Source: Danio rerio (taxonomy: Eukaryota; Chordata; Actinopteri; Cypriniformes; Danionidae). From it: a DNA stretch of 64,000 nt. Below, one piece after another: positions 11,870 through 28,544 of the stretch; the first letter of the stretch is position 1; the number at the start of each line of letters is the position of its first letter. The stretch spans positions 43,239,501-43,303,500 of the forward strand of contig NC_133176.1 of NCBI RefSeq assembly GCF_049306965.1, given 5' to 3'. The position numbers and the translations under genes were made by a program. The notes under the pieces are model-generated. The model was given only the letters and a program-made list of their open reading frames with translations. It ran no database searches and had not been told where the DNA came from.

Positions 11870-12190
11870 GTAGTGACATTGCACTTTTCACCCCATAGAC
11901 TTTTATTCATACGCACACAAATGCGCCAGACCGGAAATGCAAGGTCATGCGACAAGTTTCACAGTTCGCTGCATTAGAAAGGTCAAGCTTGGTAAATTCT
12001 GACCTGCGAAATCACATCACTTGACTGCGTAAGACCAATCGAGGATCAAAACATGACCTCCCTGGACAGAAATTCAAAATATAGTTATGCTTTTTTAAAT
12101 GTCCAATCATTTTGTTTAATCATACTTCTTTTCACAGCTCCGTACAACAGAATTTTGCATGCAAAAACTGTAGTGACCACAGCATAACTC
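11870..12190 (-). mobile_element. Non-autonomous DNA element, AAGCTGYRGTSACA ends, copy 1
   Basis: Left end TTTAAGCTGTAGTGACATTG, right end TGTAGTGACCACAGCATAA. The interior CATAGACTTTTATTCATACG is the reverse complement of a stretch in 22526-22857, so the two are one family in opposite orientation. Confidence 0.55.
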
Positions 12191-12273
12191 TGGTTTATCA
12201 CACCTCAATTCAATTTCTCTAGCCACACACAGGCCTGATTGCTGCCACACCTGTTCACAATCAAGAAATCGCT

Positions 12274-12301
12274 TCAATCAATCAATCAATCAATCAGTCA
12301 G

Positions 12302-12357
<56 letters not shown>
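12274..12357 (+). repeat. (TCAA)n microsatellite
   Basis: About 20 tandem TCAA units with one GTCA interruption. It makes a low-complexity open frame (repeating N-Q-S-I) that I do not regard as a gene. Confidence 0.95.
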
Positions 12358-12660
12358 CAGCCTTTATTTCTCAAATACACTTCCATGTAGTCAAATATAC
12401 TGTCATGTAGTGAAATTGGACCACCCCCAGACCATACACAAACATCACATTTCAGGGAAAAACAGGTCAACAGGGAGTAGCAAAAAGTATAAAAAGGAGG
12501 TAAGATACATTTCAGGAGAGAGTGATCGCCTTCGCCTAGAGCCAAAGAGAACTGCCTAGACCTGGAAATAGGACCTGTCTGACAAAGTGAATTAGTCCAA
12601 AATATCCTCAAAAACTAGACATCATGTTAAGATACAAAGAAATTCTGTTGTGTATCAAAT

Positions 12661-14143
12661 AGCGCTGTCAAAATTAGTGTGTTAATGCATGCGATTAATT
12701 TTAGATAATTAACGCGTTAAAAAAATTAACGCAATTAACGCAGTTGCTGGTATTTTTTACTTCCTGTTTTGGTGGACGTGTGTTTAACATGCAAGAAATG
12801 TGGATAAGACCAAGGAAGCACTTTTTGAAGGCAAGTTTCAGTATAAAACAATTAGTCGCATCACCAGGCTATCCAGAGTTTCATCCAATTTCGGGTGTTT
12901 CATTTTTAACTTTCGACTTCTGTTGTAAGTTGATACCGCATGGCGAACAGAAAGAAAATCCTCCGCATTTCGTGACTCGGTGTTCCTTTAAGGTAATAAA
13001 ATCACTGCTTAGGCTACACGGTAGAATTTTAATAAGAGTATATTCTTAATCATATTAATATCAGAGTATTGGTGTCTTATGTGAAAGTCTCTGGTAAAGT
13101 CGCGAGCTGTCAAAGACAGGGCATTACTCTGCCTTTCAGCATGAGCCCTCTGAGTTTAGCGTGTTTCCTCATTAAACGCAATGAAAGCGTATGCTTCGCG
13201 TTGTTGTGTCAGAATCCTTGTGAAATACAGTAATACTTTAGGACGTTTAGTTTAAGCAAATTTGATGAACGCGATCATGCGTGTTGAATCTGAGGGGAGT
13301 CGCTCCAGTATGGAAGGCCGTTGGGGCCAAAACGTCTGCAGCGCGTTGTGTGTGTGTGTCTGTGTCAGGCCCGTTGAGGGGTGTCAGGGGTGGAGTGAGT
13401 GACGTATCTTAGTAGGGGCGTGTGCGCGACATAGGCTACCTGAAGAGCTAGGAGGGATGCAGGGGAGAGGGTTGTGCAATGTATTTAACGACCGGTTTGC
13501 GAGAAATTATCTTTCATTTGCGGGCATTTGGGAGTCTCTGTGCACTTGCGGAATACTCCTAGTCTAAGCAACTGGATGAATGTAAAGGGGGATTAAGCAA
13601 AATTGTTTCTACTCTATAATTAATGTTCTCAACTCACAGCAATAAAACTTTACAATGAGTGCAACAGTTTGTATTCTATAGTTTATTATTATAATTTTTC
13701 ATTTTCCATATCTGCAATTCCTGTATTTTGGCATTTTTTGCAGTCCACTTAGGATCCAGCATGGAAATCAATGTTTTCTTTATTGGCATTGATTGTTTTG
13801 AAATTTAAATGTCATTAACATGCCTGTGTTTTAATTTCTTTAATAAATATGGCTGTCAAGCCAGGATCTTGATGGTTTATTGTAGGTATGTTGTTTACAT
13901 GAAGAAATCTGTGTCACAAGTTAAACAAAAATTCTATTAAACAATTATATTTTGAATTTTAATTCTAATAAACAATTATATTTTGAATTTAAATAGTTTT
14001 TGTCTTGCGATGACATTATTTTTACATTTGAATAGCCAAAATTACAAGTTTCAGTATTTTAAATGCGATTAATCGTGATAAATTTTTTTTAGAAAGGTGC
14101 GATTAATTAGTTAATTTTTTTTTTATCGATTGACAGCACTAGT
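12661..14143. mobile_element. hAT-like non-autonomous element, about 1.5 kb
   Basis: Left end AGCGCTGTCAAAATTAGTG followed by ATTAACGCGTTAAAAAAATT; right end TGCGATTAATCGTG through TTATCGATTGACAGCACTA. Ends with TGTCA plus tracts of TTAACGC and GATTAA are typical of a widespread fish hAT family. The interior has no convincing transposase frame; 13260-13460 is locally GC-rich. Confidence 0.6.
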
Positions 14144-14144
14144 A

Positions 14145-14560
14145 TCAAAATATCCTGAAGGTGAATGTCGACCCATCTGTTAATAAACTCAAGCTGAAGC
14201 AAACTTGGGTTCTGCAGCAGGACAATGATCCAAATCACACCAGCAAGTCCACTTCTGAATGGCTGAAGAAAAAAAAAAAAAACTGTAGAGTGGCCTAGTC
14301 AAAGTCCTGACCTGAATCCAATTAAGATGCTGTGGCATGACCTTAAAAGGGCAGTTCATGCTCAAAAACCCTCAATTGTCAATTACAACAATTCTGCAAA
14401 ATTTTATCAGGCCAAAACTCCTCCACAGTGCTGTAACAGACTCATTGCAAGTTATCGAAAATGCTTGATTACAATTGTTGCTGCCAAAGCAGTTATTAAC
14501 TTTAGGGGACAAACACTTTTTTCACACAGGTCTATGTAGTTTGAGACTAATATTTGAGTT
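14145..14560 (+). pseudogene. Tc1-like transposase fragment
   Basis: The translation shows the C-terminal half of a Tc1/mariner transposase: QQDNDPNHTSKST around the second catalytic Asp, then SQSPDLNPIKMLWHDLKRA around the acidic third position. An A-run and a frame break separate the two parts. No inverted repeats are adjacent, so this is a truncated, dead copy. Confidence 0.8.
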
Positions 14561-14638
14561 AGTTTGACAATCTGAAACAATAAAGTGTGACAAACACGCA
14601 AAAAGAGAAAAGAAAAAAGAAATAACACTAACACTTTT

Positions 14639-15272
14639 TCAACCCAAGCTCATTCTGGAAACGTAGCATTTACATGGCCGGAGGTACGTAAGGCCGCGTT
14701 TAGTTTTTTTTGAGCGAACACTGCGGGGCGGTGTGGCGCCGCTCCGCCCCTCCTCTTCGTGCTCGCCGGCCGACGGCTCGCCTCCGAGTGGAGGGCTTTC
14801 CCGATGCAACCAGTTTGTCCGCTTAGCTCACAGCATTGCGTCGGCAGAGCGGAGACCCCGGAGGAGGAAGAGGAGCCGGCCGCAGGGTCGACGACCGGGA
14901 TCGAGTCCGGGGAACAGCGGTTCCAGAAATCAGGTAAGACAAAAAACGGAATCCGAAAAATAAGGGCAAGAACGCGGCGGGATCCGAAAACGTGGTCGAA
15001 ATCGAAAACGAGGGCTTTTGCTTTTTTTTTTTTCTGGACTTTTTTTTTTCGCTTTTGTGAACCATGGCTCGGGTTTAGGGAAGGAGGAGGGTGGCCGAGT
15101 CGGCAAATGGCGCGCGCTCCCGAGAGGCGCCCGAGACGCAAAAAAGCGCACACAGTGGCCTCTCTCGGATCCGCGAAAACAAAAACCGCTCGAATACGTA
15201 CCTCCCGGGACGTAAATCGCGGTCCGCAGAATGCTGCGGGGCTACGTTTCCACAATGAGCCCGGGTTGCACT
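14639..15272 (+). mobile_element. GC-rich DNA element with GCTACGTTTCCA ends
   Basis: Left end ACCCAAGCTCATTCTGGAAACGTAGC, right end GCTACGTTTCCACAATGAGC, an inverted pair. It is far richer in GC and CpG than its surroundings. It carries GTTCCAGAAATCAGGTAAGAC, a perfect-looking 5' splice donor, in a segment shared with 18610-19146. Open frames on both strands (about 209 and 236 codons) arise from GC richness; I see no known domain. Confidence 0.55.
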
Positions 15273-15295
15273 TTTTCAAACAACTGGAAAAAAAA

Positions 15296-15296
<1 letters not shown>

Positions 15297-15352
<56 letters not shown>
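15297..15352. repeat. (TA)n microsatellite
   Basis: About 27 TA units at the right edge of the GC-rich element. Confidence 0.95.
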
Positions 15353-15358
<6 letters not shown>

Positions 15359-16390
15359 TTTATATATTCTAGCTATTTTATTTTATCATATATTAATAAT
15401 TCTAGAGACATTTTTTCCTCAAGCTTCTTCACTTTCGTAGCAACTCACCTGAAGTATTTCTTACAGTAAGTGCCATGGCAGAGGACTAAACTCAGAAGTT
15501 TGGCAAATACTGCTGTAGTTGTCACACATAATGAATCATATTTTGTTGTGTAATAATGTAATACATTTATAGGCCAAAAATGTAGTTGTTTAGACTTATA
15601 TGAGTTTTATTTGTTTTTTCTTAAAATGTTTTTTTAATTTCCAAAATGTTACATCCAGCGACATGCTCACATACCATGTCAAAAAAATTTAAACTAGAAC
15701 GAATGTTAAGTTGTAGGCCATTGTCGTTATGATTCTAATTAAATGCAAGATCCATAGTTTTGTCATCAATAAGATATTGAGGTACATAATGCATGATTGA
15801 GCATCTAAAATGTATAGTTCTAAAGTGACATTTTAGTGACAATATATATATATTTTCAAAACATTTGGCTAATTTGTTCTTTGGGGAACCAAATACGGTT
15901 TGTCAAACCATGCAGTGCTGCTTTGTTTTTTTAAATTGTTTGTTTTTACATTATGATTGTTGTCAACACATGTAACTGTATATTAAGAGACATATTGGGA
16001 AACAATACATCAATTACACTATGCAGAAAACAATGGGCAATAAAAACAGATGAAATACTATTGTTAGGAAAAAATGTTCTAAACAGTACCAAATAGGGGT
16101 TCTTCAGCTTTTAACAACAGCAGAACCATTTCTAGTGCTATAATAGAACTATTTTCATAAATTTCCAAAAAGAACCATGCTTTGACCTTAGAAATATTGA
16201 TAATAATATTTTCATAAATATTACAGTATTCACAATAGTAATAAGACCATTTATATCAGTAATATACGTATATTAGTAATAAAACATATATTTTATTAAT
16301 ATTAAAATCTTTAATATTAAGTTTGTATATTATTTGTAGTATTTTAGTTGTAGTATTTGTCTAGTCTTTTACATCTTAAAAAAAAAAAAA
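15353..16390. other. AT-rich intergenic DNA, nothing recognised
   Basis: No exon, RNA gene or repeat end that I can support. Confidence 0.4.
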
Positions 16391-16392
16391 AC

Positions 16393-17345
16393 ATCCAACA
16401 GCTTGCACCAGTTAAATCATTTGATTTTTTACATTGATGTAAACTTGTGTTATAAATGACAGTTCTTGAATAAGAGTTATTAGCTTATATAGAGCTATAA
16501 CACATTAATAAATTACAAATGACACTGAACATGAATACAAAATGAAGACTTTGAAGTGGCCTAATCAATGTCCTGACCTAAATCCAATTAAGATCCTGTG
16601 GCCTGACGTTAAAAAGGCTATTCATCCCCAAAAACCCTCAGTTATGGCTTAATTACAACAATTCTGCAATGAGTGGGCCAAAATTCTTCCACAGTGCTGT
16701 TGTAAGTTATCAAAATGCTTGATTGCAGTTGTTGCTTCTAAAAAAAACACATATTATAAATACCCAACAGCATGCACCAGTTAAGTAATTAAATTTTTTA
16801 TATTGATGTAAACTCGTATTATAAATGACAGTTCTTGAATAAGAGTTATTAGCTTATATAGAGTTATAAGTAATTACTAAACTACAATTGACACTGAACA
16901 TAAATAAATTTAAAATTACGATTTTGGAGAGGCCTAATCAACACCTGATCTGAATTCAATTGAGATGCATGAACTTAAAAAGGCTATTCATGCTCAAAAA
17001 CCCTCAATTGTGGCTTAATTACAACAATTCTGCAAAGATGAATGGACCAAAACTCCTCCACAGTGCTGTTACAGATTCAATACAAGTTATCAAAAATGCT
17101 TGACTGCAGTTGTTGCTGCTAAAATAAAATAAAATAATTAAAATAATTAATTAATTAAAAAATAAAATTTAATAAAAATTAAAACATTATAAATACTTAA
17201 CAGCAAGCACCAGTTGAATAACTTTATTTTTTATTTTGATGTATACTTGTTTAATAAAGGAGAGTTCTTGAATAAGAGTTATTAGCTGAACACATTAATA
17301 CATTACAAACGACACTGAACATGAATAAATACATAAAGAAGTAAA
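16393..17345 (+). repeat. Tandem repeat of about 0.4 kb carrying Tc1 transposase tail, three units
   Basis: Units begin near 16393, 16759 and 17193 with CAACAGCTTGCACCAGTTAA or a close variant, then GACAGTTCTTGAATAAGAGT and GACACTGAACATGAATA. Units 1 and 2 then contain a Tc1-like segment (GGCCTAATCAATGTCCTGAC through AAAAACCCTCA and ACAGTGCTGT). Unit 3 stops before that segment. The Tc1 portion resembles 14315-14480. Confidence 0.75.
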
Positions 17346-18200
17346 AAAAAAAAATAAATAAAAAAAAAATGTACAAGCCATGAAGTACAAGTTCCTGTGA
17401 AATGTCTTCACAATCCTCTATGATGCCTTTATGTTCACTGTGAGTGTATTTTGGTCAACTGGAGGGGTATATCATCTCTGCAGATGATTTAAGATTTCAC
17501 AGCATCTGAGAAACACAAATGAGCATGAAGTCATAGTGTGTCTCTTCCATTTGTTTAGGTACAAACAATTGTTTATGAAGGCCAAAATTAAGAAAATCAT
17601 GTAATACCTTTGCTGTGTTAGAAAGAAAATGTCACAAGGTGTCTTTTATACATGTATATATTTATATAAAACCCATATTACTATATTATGTCCATAATCC
17701 CAAGTTATAATTAAGGGCAAAACATCTACTGTAGGTTATACTCACAGTGAAGAAGAGGTAGCCTCAACTGAGCAGTGCTGGTCATGTTCTGTTAAACTAC
17801 AAACAGGAAGAAAACATGATTGGAATGCCAGCAAGTTACATTCTGAATGTTAAACTGCACAGACATTTTAATAATTCATCAATACCTGTTATTGACAGTC
17901 TGTGTAGTTCCAGTAACCATTATTGAGCTGCAGGTGTTAAATCTGAAAAACAAAAAGGCGGGAAATAAAGAACCCTAAACTCACCATTTCATATAAAGGG
18001 GGAACCAATAGGAGAGATGAATCTGATGATGCAATCCACGTGACAACTACAAACCACTGGGGGGAAATGTCATAACATGTTTTTTTCCATCTTGGTTTTA
18101 TTATTGAGGCACGCTATGTGCAAAATTGCCTCTACAGATTGCTTATGCTTGCTGTGAGGAATTATTTCAGAAAGCTGGATAGTGAAAGTGGATGACGTGA
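17346..18200. other. AT-rich flank upstream of GIMAP C, nothing firm
   Basis: No supported gene. The region around 18130-18330 has mixed composition and a donor-like GAGAG/GTGAGT at 18328, noted with the possible 5' UTR exon. Confidence 0.35.
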
Positions 18201-18475
18201 GTTGTCTTCCATGTTTGGCGTCTTCAGTCTGATCTTACAGACTGACAGTAGAGCCATGCTCGTGCAGTCTGACATGCTACAATGGAGGATTATTAAAAAT
18301 TGCACCATCTGAGCTGGGCTTTAGAGAGGTGAGTTTTTGTGCTGTGTTTGATTGCTCGTTAAATAGATTTCATGGTAATGAAAAGCTGGGTGGAGAAGTG
18401 ATGCATGTGACAAGCAAAAACAAAAACAAGTCAAGCAAGTTTATGTTTCTTTAATGTGTGTCTATATAATGACAG

Positions 18476-18528
18476 AGAAAACAATTGAGACAAAAGGACA
18501 CGCTACAGCAGCAGGAACCTGGTGAAAG
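18476..18528 (+). other. Possible 5' UTR exon of GIMAP C
   Basis: Bounded by ATAATGACAG/AG and GAAAG/GTGAGA, 980 bases upstream of the coding ATG. A donor-like site at 18328 could end an earlier leader exon. There is no ATG in it. This rests only on splice-like signals and position. Confidence 0.25.
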
Positions 18529-18609
18529 GTGAGACAGAACATGCACGCATCTCGTAATATTAGGTTTATCGTGTTGTGTGCAACCTAGGCTAATTCTGAT
18601 TATGCACTC

Positions 18610-19146
18610 CTATATACATTTCTGGAGAAACACCAAATACGTCCCAGGAGCTAAATTTTTTTTTTTGCGAATCCACCAGGCCGCTGGTCAAATTTCTCTG
18701 CGGCGAGCGCCATTCATGCCTGCTTTTCTCTGGTAAATTCACCAAAGACCGCTGTCGACTGACTGAATGACTGACTGACCCACCCTCCTCCTCACCTAAA
18801 CCCAAGCAAATGTTTTCAAAAGCACCAGGCTGATTTTTACCACATTTTCTGATTTTTACCACATTTTCACCCTGTTATTTACTTGTTTATTTAATTTTTT
18901 GTCTTTTGTTTTTGTCTTACCTGCTTTCTGGAACCATTCTTCACAGGACTCGAACCCAATCGTCGTGGTCAACTCATCTCTGCATCTCAAATCCTCCGAT
19001 GTACACGGCGAGCTACTCGACAAACTGGTAACAGCAGAAAAGCAGTCCACGCAGAGATAAACAGCTCGTAGCGGTCGTTTTAAAGACGAAATGGAGCCAT
19101 AGGTTTGTCTGGCTACAAAATTCACAATCTCCAGAAATGTATATAA
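18610..19146 (-). mobile_element. DNA element related to 14639-15272
   Basis: Perfect 18-bp inverted ends TATATACATTTCTGGAGA. On the minus strand it carries GGTTCCAGAAAGCAGGTAAGAC, matching the donor-bearing segment of 14639-15272, preceded in both by a GTTCGAGTCC/GATCGAGTCC stretch. It lies just upstream of the first coding exon of GIMAP C. Confidence 0.6.
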
Positions 19147-19508
19147 GGCTATGTTTTTACAGGAATGGTTTAAAGGTTTGAAATCACTTGAGGGTGATTA
19201 AATGCTTACAGCTTACAAAATTACTTTTGTGAAAATAAGACATGTTGTATTGGATGCAAAGGTAAATAAAGATTTTTCAATAGAGATACAGAAACAACTA
19301 AACACAACTCATGTGGGATGAACAAAAACGAGTTGAATCAAGCTTGAGGAATTCGTCGTGTGTTTATGGTTTAAAACTTTATAATTTACTTGAATAGCGT
19401 TGTTTTTATCTGTTAAAACATTAACTAATTGACTCACATTTTTATATTTAAGCAGGAACGACACTTTCTTGAAAAGTGGCACTTTCTGGCCTTGCTTTCT
19501 TGGTGGTT

Positions 19509-24591
<5,083 letters not shown>

Positions 24592-25170
24592 AACCTGAAG
24601 AAAAAACAACTATCAAATCAGATTAAATCTTTCAGATTTACTATCTGGTTGTGCAATAATATGAAGATATTGTCAGGAATTTGTAATTGTCAATTATTTA
24701 AGCTGTCCTGAGAGACGCATTCACACATTCACCACTATTTACAGCACAGCTATTTAGCTCAAAAGAGCACCATAATATATGTAGCCTAGACAAAGTCTTT
24801 CATTAATCTCTTTTACGATAAACCTGCAAACTATTTCCATTTAAGAAGACATGCTGCACTCAGTTGCAGAGAAGCCTGTGTTTAGCATGTACTGTTGTAT
24901 CTACTGAAATTATAACAAAAATATAGCTGTTGTGGCAGTGTATAATGCAAATCTTCAAATATAAACCCAAATAGTACTTTATGTATTTGTACAGAAAATG
25001 TAAGGACTTTTCTAATCATAAACTACTGAATGCTAATGTGGAAATGTAGCCCTCCATTTTGTTTATGAAGTAAACAATATGGTAGCTGTACATATGTGTT
25101 TAGAACTGGATGTTACTGTACAGAGTGATTTGTATGTCCTTTTTTCATGCTGTTATTTATCATACAAAGA

Positions 25171-25176
25171 AATAAA
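25171..25176 (+). terminator. Polyadenylation signal candidate of GIMAP C
   Basis: AATAAA 580 bases after the stop. The stretch 24592-25170 has no other feature and is probably the 3' UTR. Confidence 0.4.
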
Positions 25177-25222
25177 ACAGGTGCTTTTGTACTAATTTGG
25201 TCATTGTGGTTGATGTGTACTA

Positions 25223-25921
25223 TACAGTTCTCAGCATAAATGAGTAAACCCCTCACAAATATGTGCAATTCATATTTTTAATAGGAAGCTATACAATATT
25301 ATATTTGTGCATATACATCAGATTAGTCAGTACTGAAGCCAAAACTGTAGCTTATCTAGCAAAATAACTTACAATAACAGTTCAAAAATTATTACACCTG
25401 AATGTACAGAGTGGGCCATTTATATGGATACACCTTAAAAAAACTTCTTGGGAATTTCACACGAAAAACAACAGTGTGCTTGGTTTTAACGTAACTTTAT
25501 TCTTACATTAGTTATTTACGAGCCCCCTCATATATACTAATGTGTCACAAACAGGACGTTAATATCACCAACCATTCCCATTTTATTAGAGTGTATCCAT
25601 ATAAATGGCCCACCCTGTATATGTTAAGGGAAAATATTGAATTTTAAAAAATAGCAAAAATCAAGGGATTTAAAAATATATACGATTATGTTGAGATGTA
25701 GTAGTTTGTAACTTATTTTTGCAATATTTTGCATAAATTTAACTTTTTATCTTTCCATTTTTAAAGATGTTCTGTGTCTACAATATTATTTTAATACATA
25801 TATCTTTTTAATTAATCTGTTTAGTTTAATTGCACCAATATATATTACCCATAGTCACTGAGAAATGGATAAAAATATTCATTTTCAAAATGGGGTTTGC
25901 TTATGTATGCTGAGCACTGTA
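25223..25921. mobile_element. Mariner-type MITE carrying a nested MITE
   Basis: Outer ends TACAGTTCTCAGCATAAATG and GTATGCTGAGCACTGTA are inverted and match 6556-7044; TA lies at both edges. It is interrupted by the element at 25407-25617. Confidence 0.7.
25407..25617. mobile_element. 211-bp MITE with near-perfect inverted ends, nested
   Basis: CAGAGTGGGCCATTTATATG at the left and CATATAAATGGCCCACCCTG at the right, with TA on each side. A Tc1/mariner-type MITE inserted in 25223-25921. Confidence 0.85.
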
Positions 25922-26985
25922 TGTACTGCTCAAAAAATAAATAAAGGGAAAACCTAAATACCACAATGTATCTGCAAGTGTTCACACTATTTTCTTGAGC
26001 AGTATATTTGAAGATGAGTTAAATATTTTTAGTTGCCCATATGAAAAAAAATACAATAGTAATCCATAGCAAATTGACCATATTATTGACCTTACTCTTT
26101 TACATATAAGCAAGCGCAGCCATCAGAACCTCGTTTGTTTAGGTCTCGTTCACTTCCACTGATTTCTAGCTGTAAAAGAAGAGGTGTAAATACTCTAATG
26201 TAGAGCACACTTTCTTTTATGGCTGAAACACTATAGTATTTACAATACATTTTTTGTATTTTTTCAAAAATGCAAATACTTTGTTTCAAAATACATGTAA
26301 CTCATGTGCCAAGTGTGCCTATAACAACCTCTCTTTTACTTCATCATATAAAACTAAACATGCAATGACATTTAGGGAATTGTAGGCTGTTTTTTAAATT
26401 TGAATCTCTACTGTATTTGTCAAAATCATTGCTAGTGATAATCATTACTCTTGATAAAATAATACTTATCATACAAATTAGCAAGCATTATGATATTGTA
26501 TTTTGTTTGGCATTTATTTATGTCCTTATGTAGGGTTACCACACTATGTTTCTCAAAGTACATAGTTATTAACACAGCATTCAAGCAATATAGTTCACTA
26601 TATGCCCATGGCCTTGCTAGTCACAGATATAAATACATAGATACTTCATTGAAATAGTTTCTAAGTCAAAGCCTGTCTGTAAATAACTGAGATAAAGTAG
26701 ATTGTGTGACAACATATAAGTATGTATAAATATCTGTATCTTCAAAAGACTTCAGCAGATGCTTTTTTTCAATGAACACAAGACAGCTAAAGGTGTTAGT
26801 TCATTTATCTCATTAACAAAATGGACAGTTTTTTTTGTTCAACTTATAATGTAATAGCAGCTTTACTACAACTGCCATAGTTAAACTTGGGTAGCAGAAC
26901 TATGGAGACTTTTCATATACCATCACTTAAAAATCTACCACATTAGTAATTTATAGTAAATACTATAGTGTTTTGAACCATACTA
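25922..26985. other. AT-rich intergenic DNA, nothing recognised
   Basis: No supported gene or repeat boundary. Confidence 0.4.
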
Positions 26986-26989
26986 TAAT

Positions 26990-27683
26990 TCATTCATTTA
27001 TTTTCCTTCAGCTTATTCTCTATCCGCTTGTTAAGTGGTGACGTGTTTGTGACGTATGTATACTGTTTCCCGGTCCAAGCCGCCATTCATTTGAGTGGAG
27101 ACGTCAATCGCTTATGATCGCTTTTTATTCCTATCACACATTAAAGTTAATTTTACATAAATTCATAGTGTACACAACAATCTCTGGGCTTGCTGCATAA
27201 CAAATACCAAAATTTTAACAATTTATAAAACCATGAATCACTTTTTGGCCATCAGATATTAGGCATGGACATATATATTGCGATCGTGACTTTCGAAAGT
27301 ATTAAATCGCTTTGTAAACGTTTATTATTACCATTTCATGAATCTCCCCATTCAGTTGAATAGAGCGCTTGGACCCGGAAGCCGCTCCGCGTGACATCAC
27401 ACTTAACAAGCGGATTTCAGTGGTCGTCACAGCAGAATGAACCACCAACTGTTTCAGCATATGTTTTCTGCAGCTGATGCCATTCCAGCCACAACCCAGT
27501 ATTGAGAAATACCCAAACACAATCATTCCCACACAATCATACACCACAGACAATTTAGATTATTTAATTTATCTATTGCGCATGTCTATGGACTGTGGGG
27601 GAAACCGGAGCACCCAGAGGAAATCGACACCAAAATGGGGGGAACATGCAAACTGTAAGGCAACAGTGCTATTAGACAAAATC
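26990..27683 (-). mobile_element. DANA-type SINE split by a MITE
   Basis: Minus-strand SINE: its 3' tail (ATTCATTCATTTATTTTCC) is at 26990-27022 and the rest resumes near 27416 (GTCACAGCAGAATGAACCAC) and runs through GGACTGTGGGGGAAACCGGA and GGGGGGAACATGCAAACT to about 27683. The interval is the MITE 27023-27415. Confidence 0.7.
27023..27415. mobile_element. Long-TIR MITE inserted in a SINE
   Basis: Perfect 16-bp ends ATCCGCTTGTTAAGTG / CACTTAACAAGCGGAT, with weaker inverted similarity reaching about 90 bp inside (CCGGTCCAAGCCGCC versus the complement of the segment around 27371-27390). About 390 bp, no coding capacity. Superfamily not settled. Confidence 0.75.
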
Positions 27684-27953
27684 TCTGGATGTTGAATTGT
27701 ATGTACAGATTTGTTATAAATATACAGGTTATAAGGTGCTGTGTACAAGTGTGTATGAGAAAGTATTATATTGTGTATCGTTATAAGGTGCTGTGTACAA
27801 GTGCGTTATATAAAGTAGTGCATGTTTATTGCACAGTAGATGAATATTTAACTGTTCATGAGGTTGACGGCCTGGGGAAAGAAACTTTTCCTGTGTCTGG
27901 CTGTTTTTGTGCTCTGTGCTCTGTAGCGCCAACCATTTACTGTGCAACACTGT

Positions 27954-28494
27954 AGCTGCGTCCCAAATGGCACACTATACACTATGCACTCATGCACTAT
28001 GTACTTATGCACTTACACACTCAACAGGAAAGTATATGTATGTAGTGTTGTCCCAAATGGCACACTAATGTTTTTTTACTAAGCGGAAATTCAAACCGTT
28101 TCCCTGATGACGTTTGACAGTTGCCAAATCATTGAAATAAATGACCAAACTATCAAATAAAACCTGCCGTGAGTATTGCCGCATTCACCATCGTGAGGCG
28201 CTATAATCACTCTCGTAGGAGAATTTTGCTTTCACCATCCAAAATAAATAAAGTTATTCAACATGTGCGCCCGATAGCTCCGCCCCTTCCGCTACGTAAG
28301 CAAACCTGCAGTCGTTGAGTGCGTGAAGTGTCCATCATTACACACTTCATTTTAGCGGCTGAATGAGTGCATCATCCGGGTAATTGAAGTGCTCTTATTA
28401 TTTTTAGTGTTTTCAGTGTGAACGCACTTCTTACACTATTTATACTACAAAATGGCGTAGAATAGTGCATAAGTATGCGATTTGGGACGCAGCT
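27954..28494. mobile_element. hAT-like MITE with AGCTGCGTCCCAAAT ends
   Basis: Left AGCTGCGTCCCAAATGGCAC, right GCGATTTGGGACGCAGCT; an internal second TCCCAAATGGCACACTA lies near 28050. About 540 bp, non-coding. Confidence 0.65.
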
Positions 28495-28544
28495 TGTGAC
28501 TGCTGACTAGGCAAGACATTGAGATACAGCCTACTTACACTCAC

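Noticed and set aside
12239-12559. 106-codon frame rich in Asn-Gln-Ser
   Set aside because: The (TCAA)n repeat makes the open frame; the flanks show no domain.
14650-15469. Overlapping long open frames on both strands in the GC-rich element
   Set aside because: High GC removes stop codons; the translations are Arg/Pro/Ser-rich without a domain, and the region has transposon-like inverted ends.
16393-17345. CRISPR-like or satellite array
   Set aside because: Only three diverged units of about 0.4 kb with transposon content; this is a local tandem duplication in a vertebrate genome.
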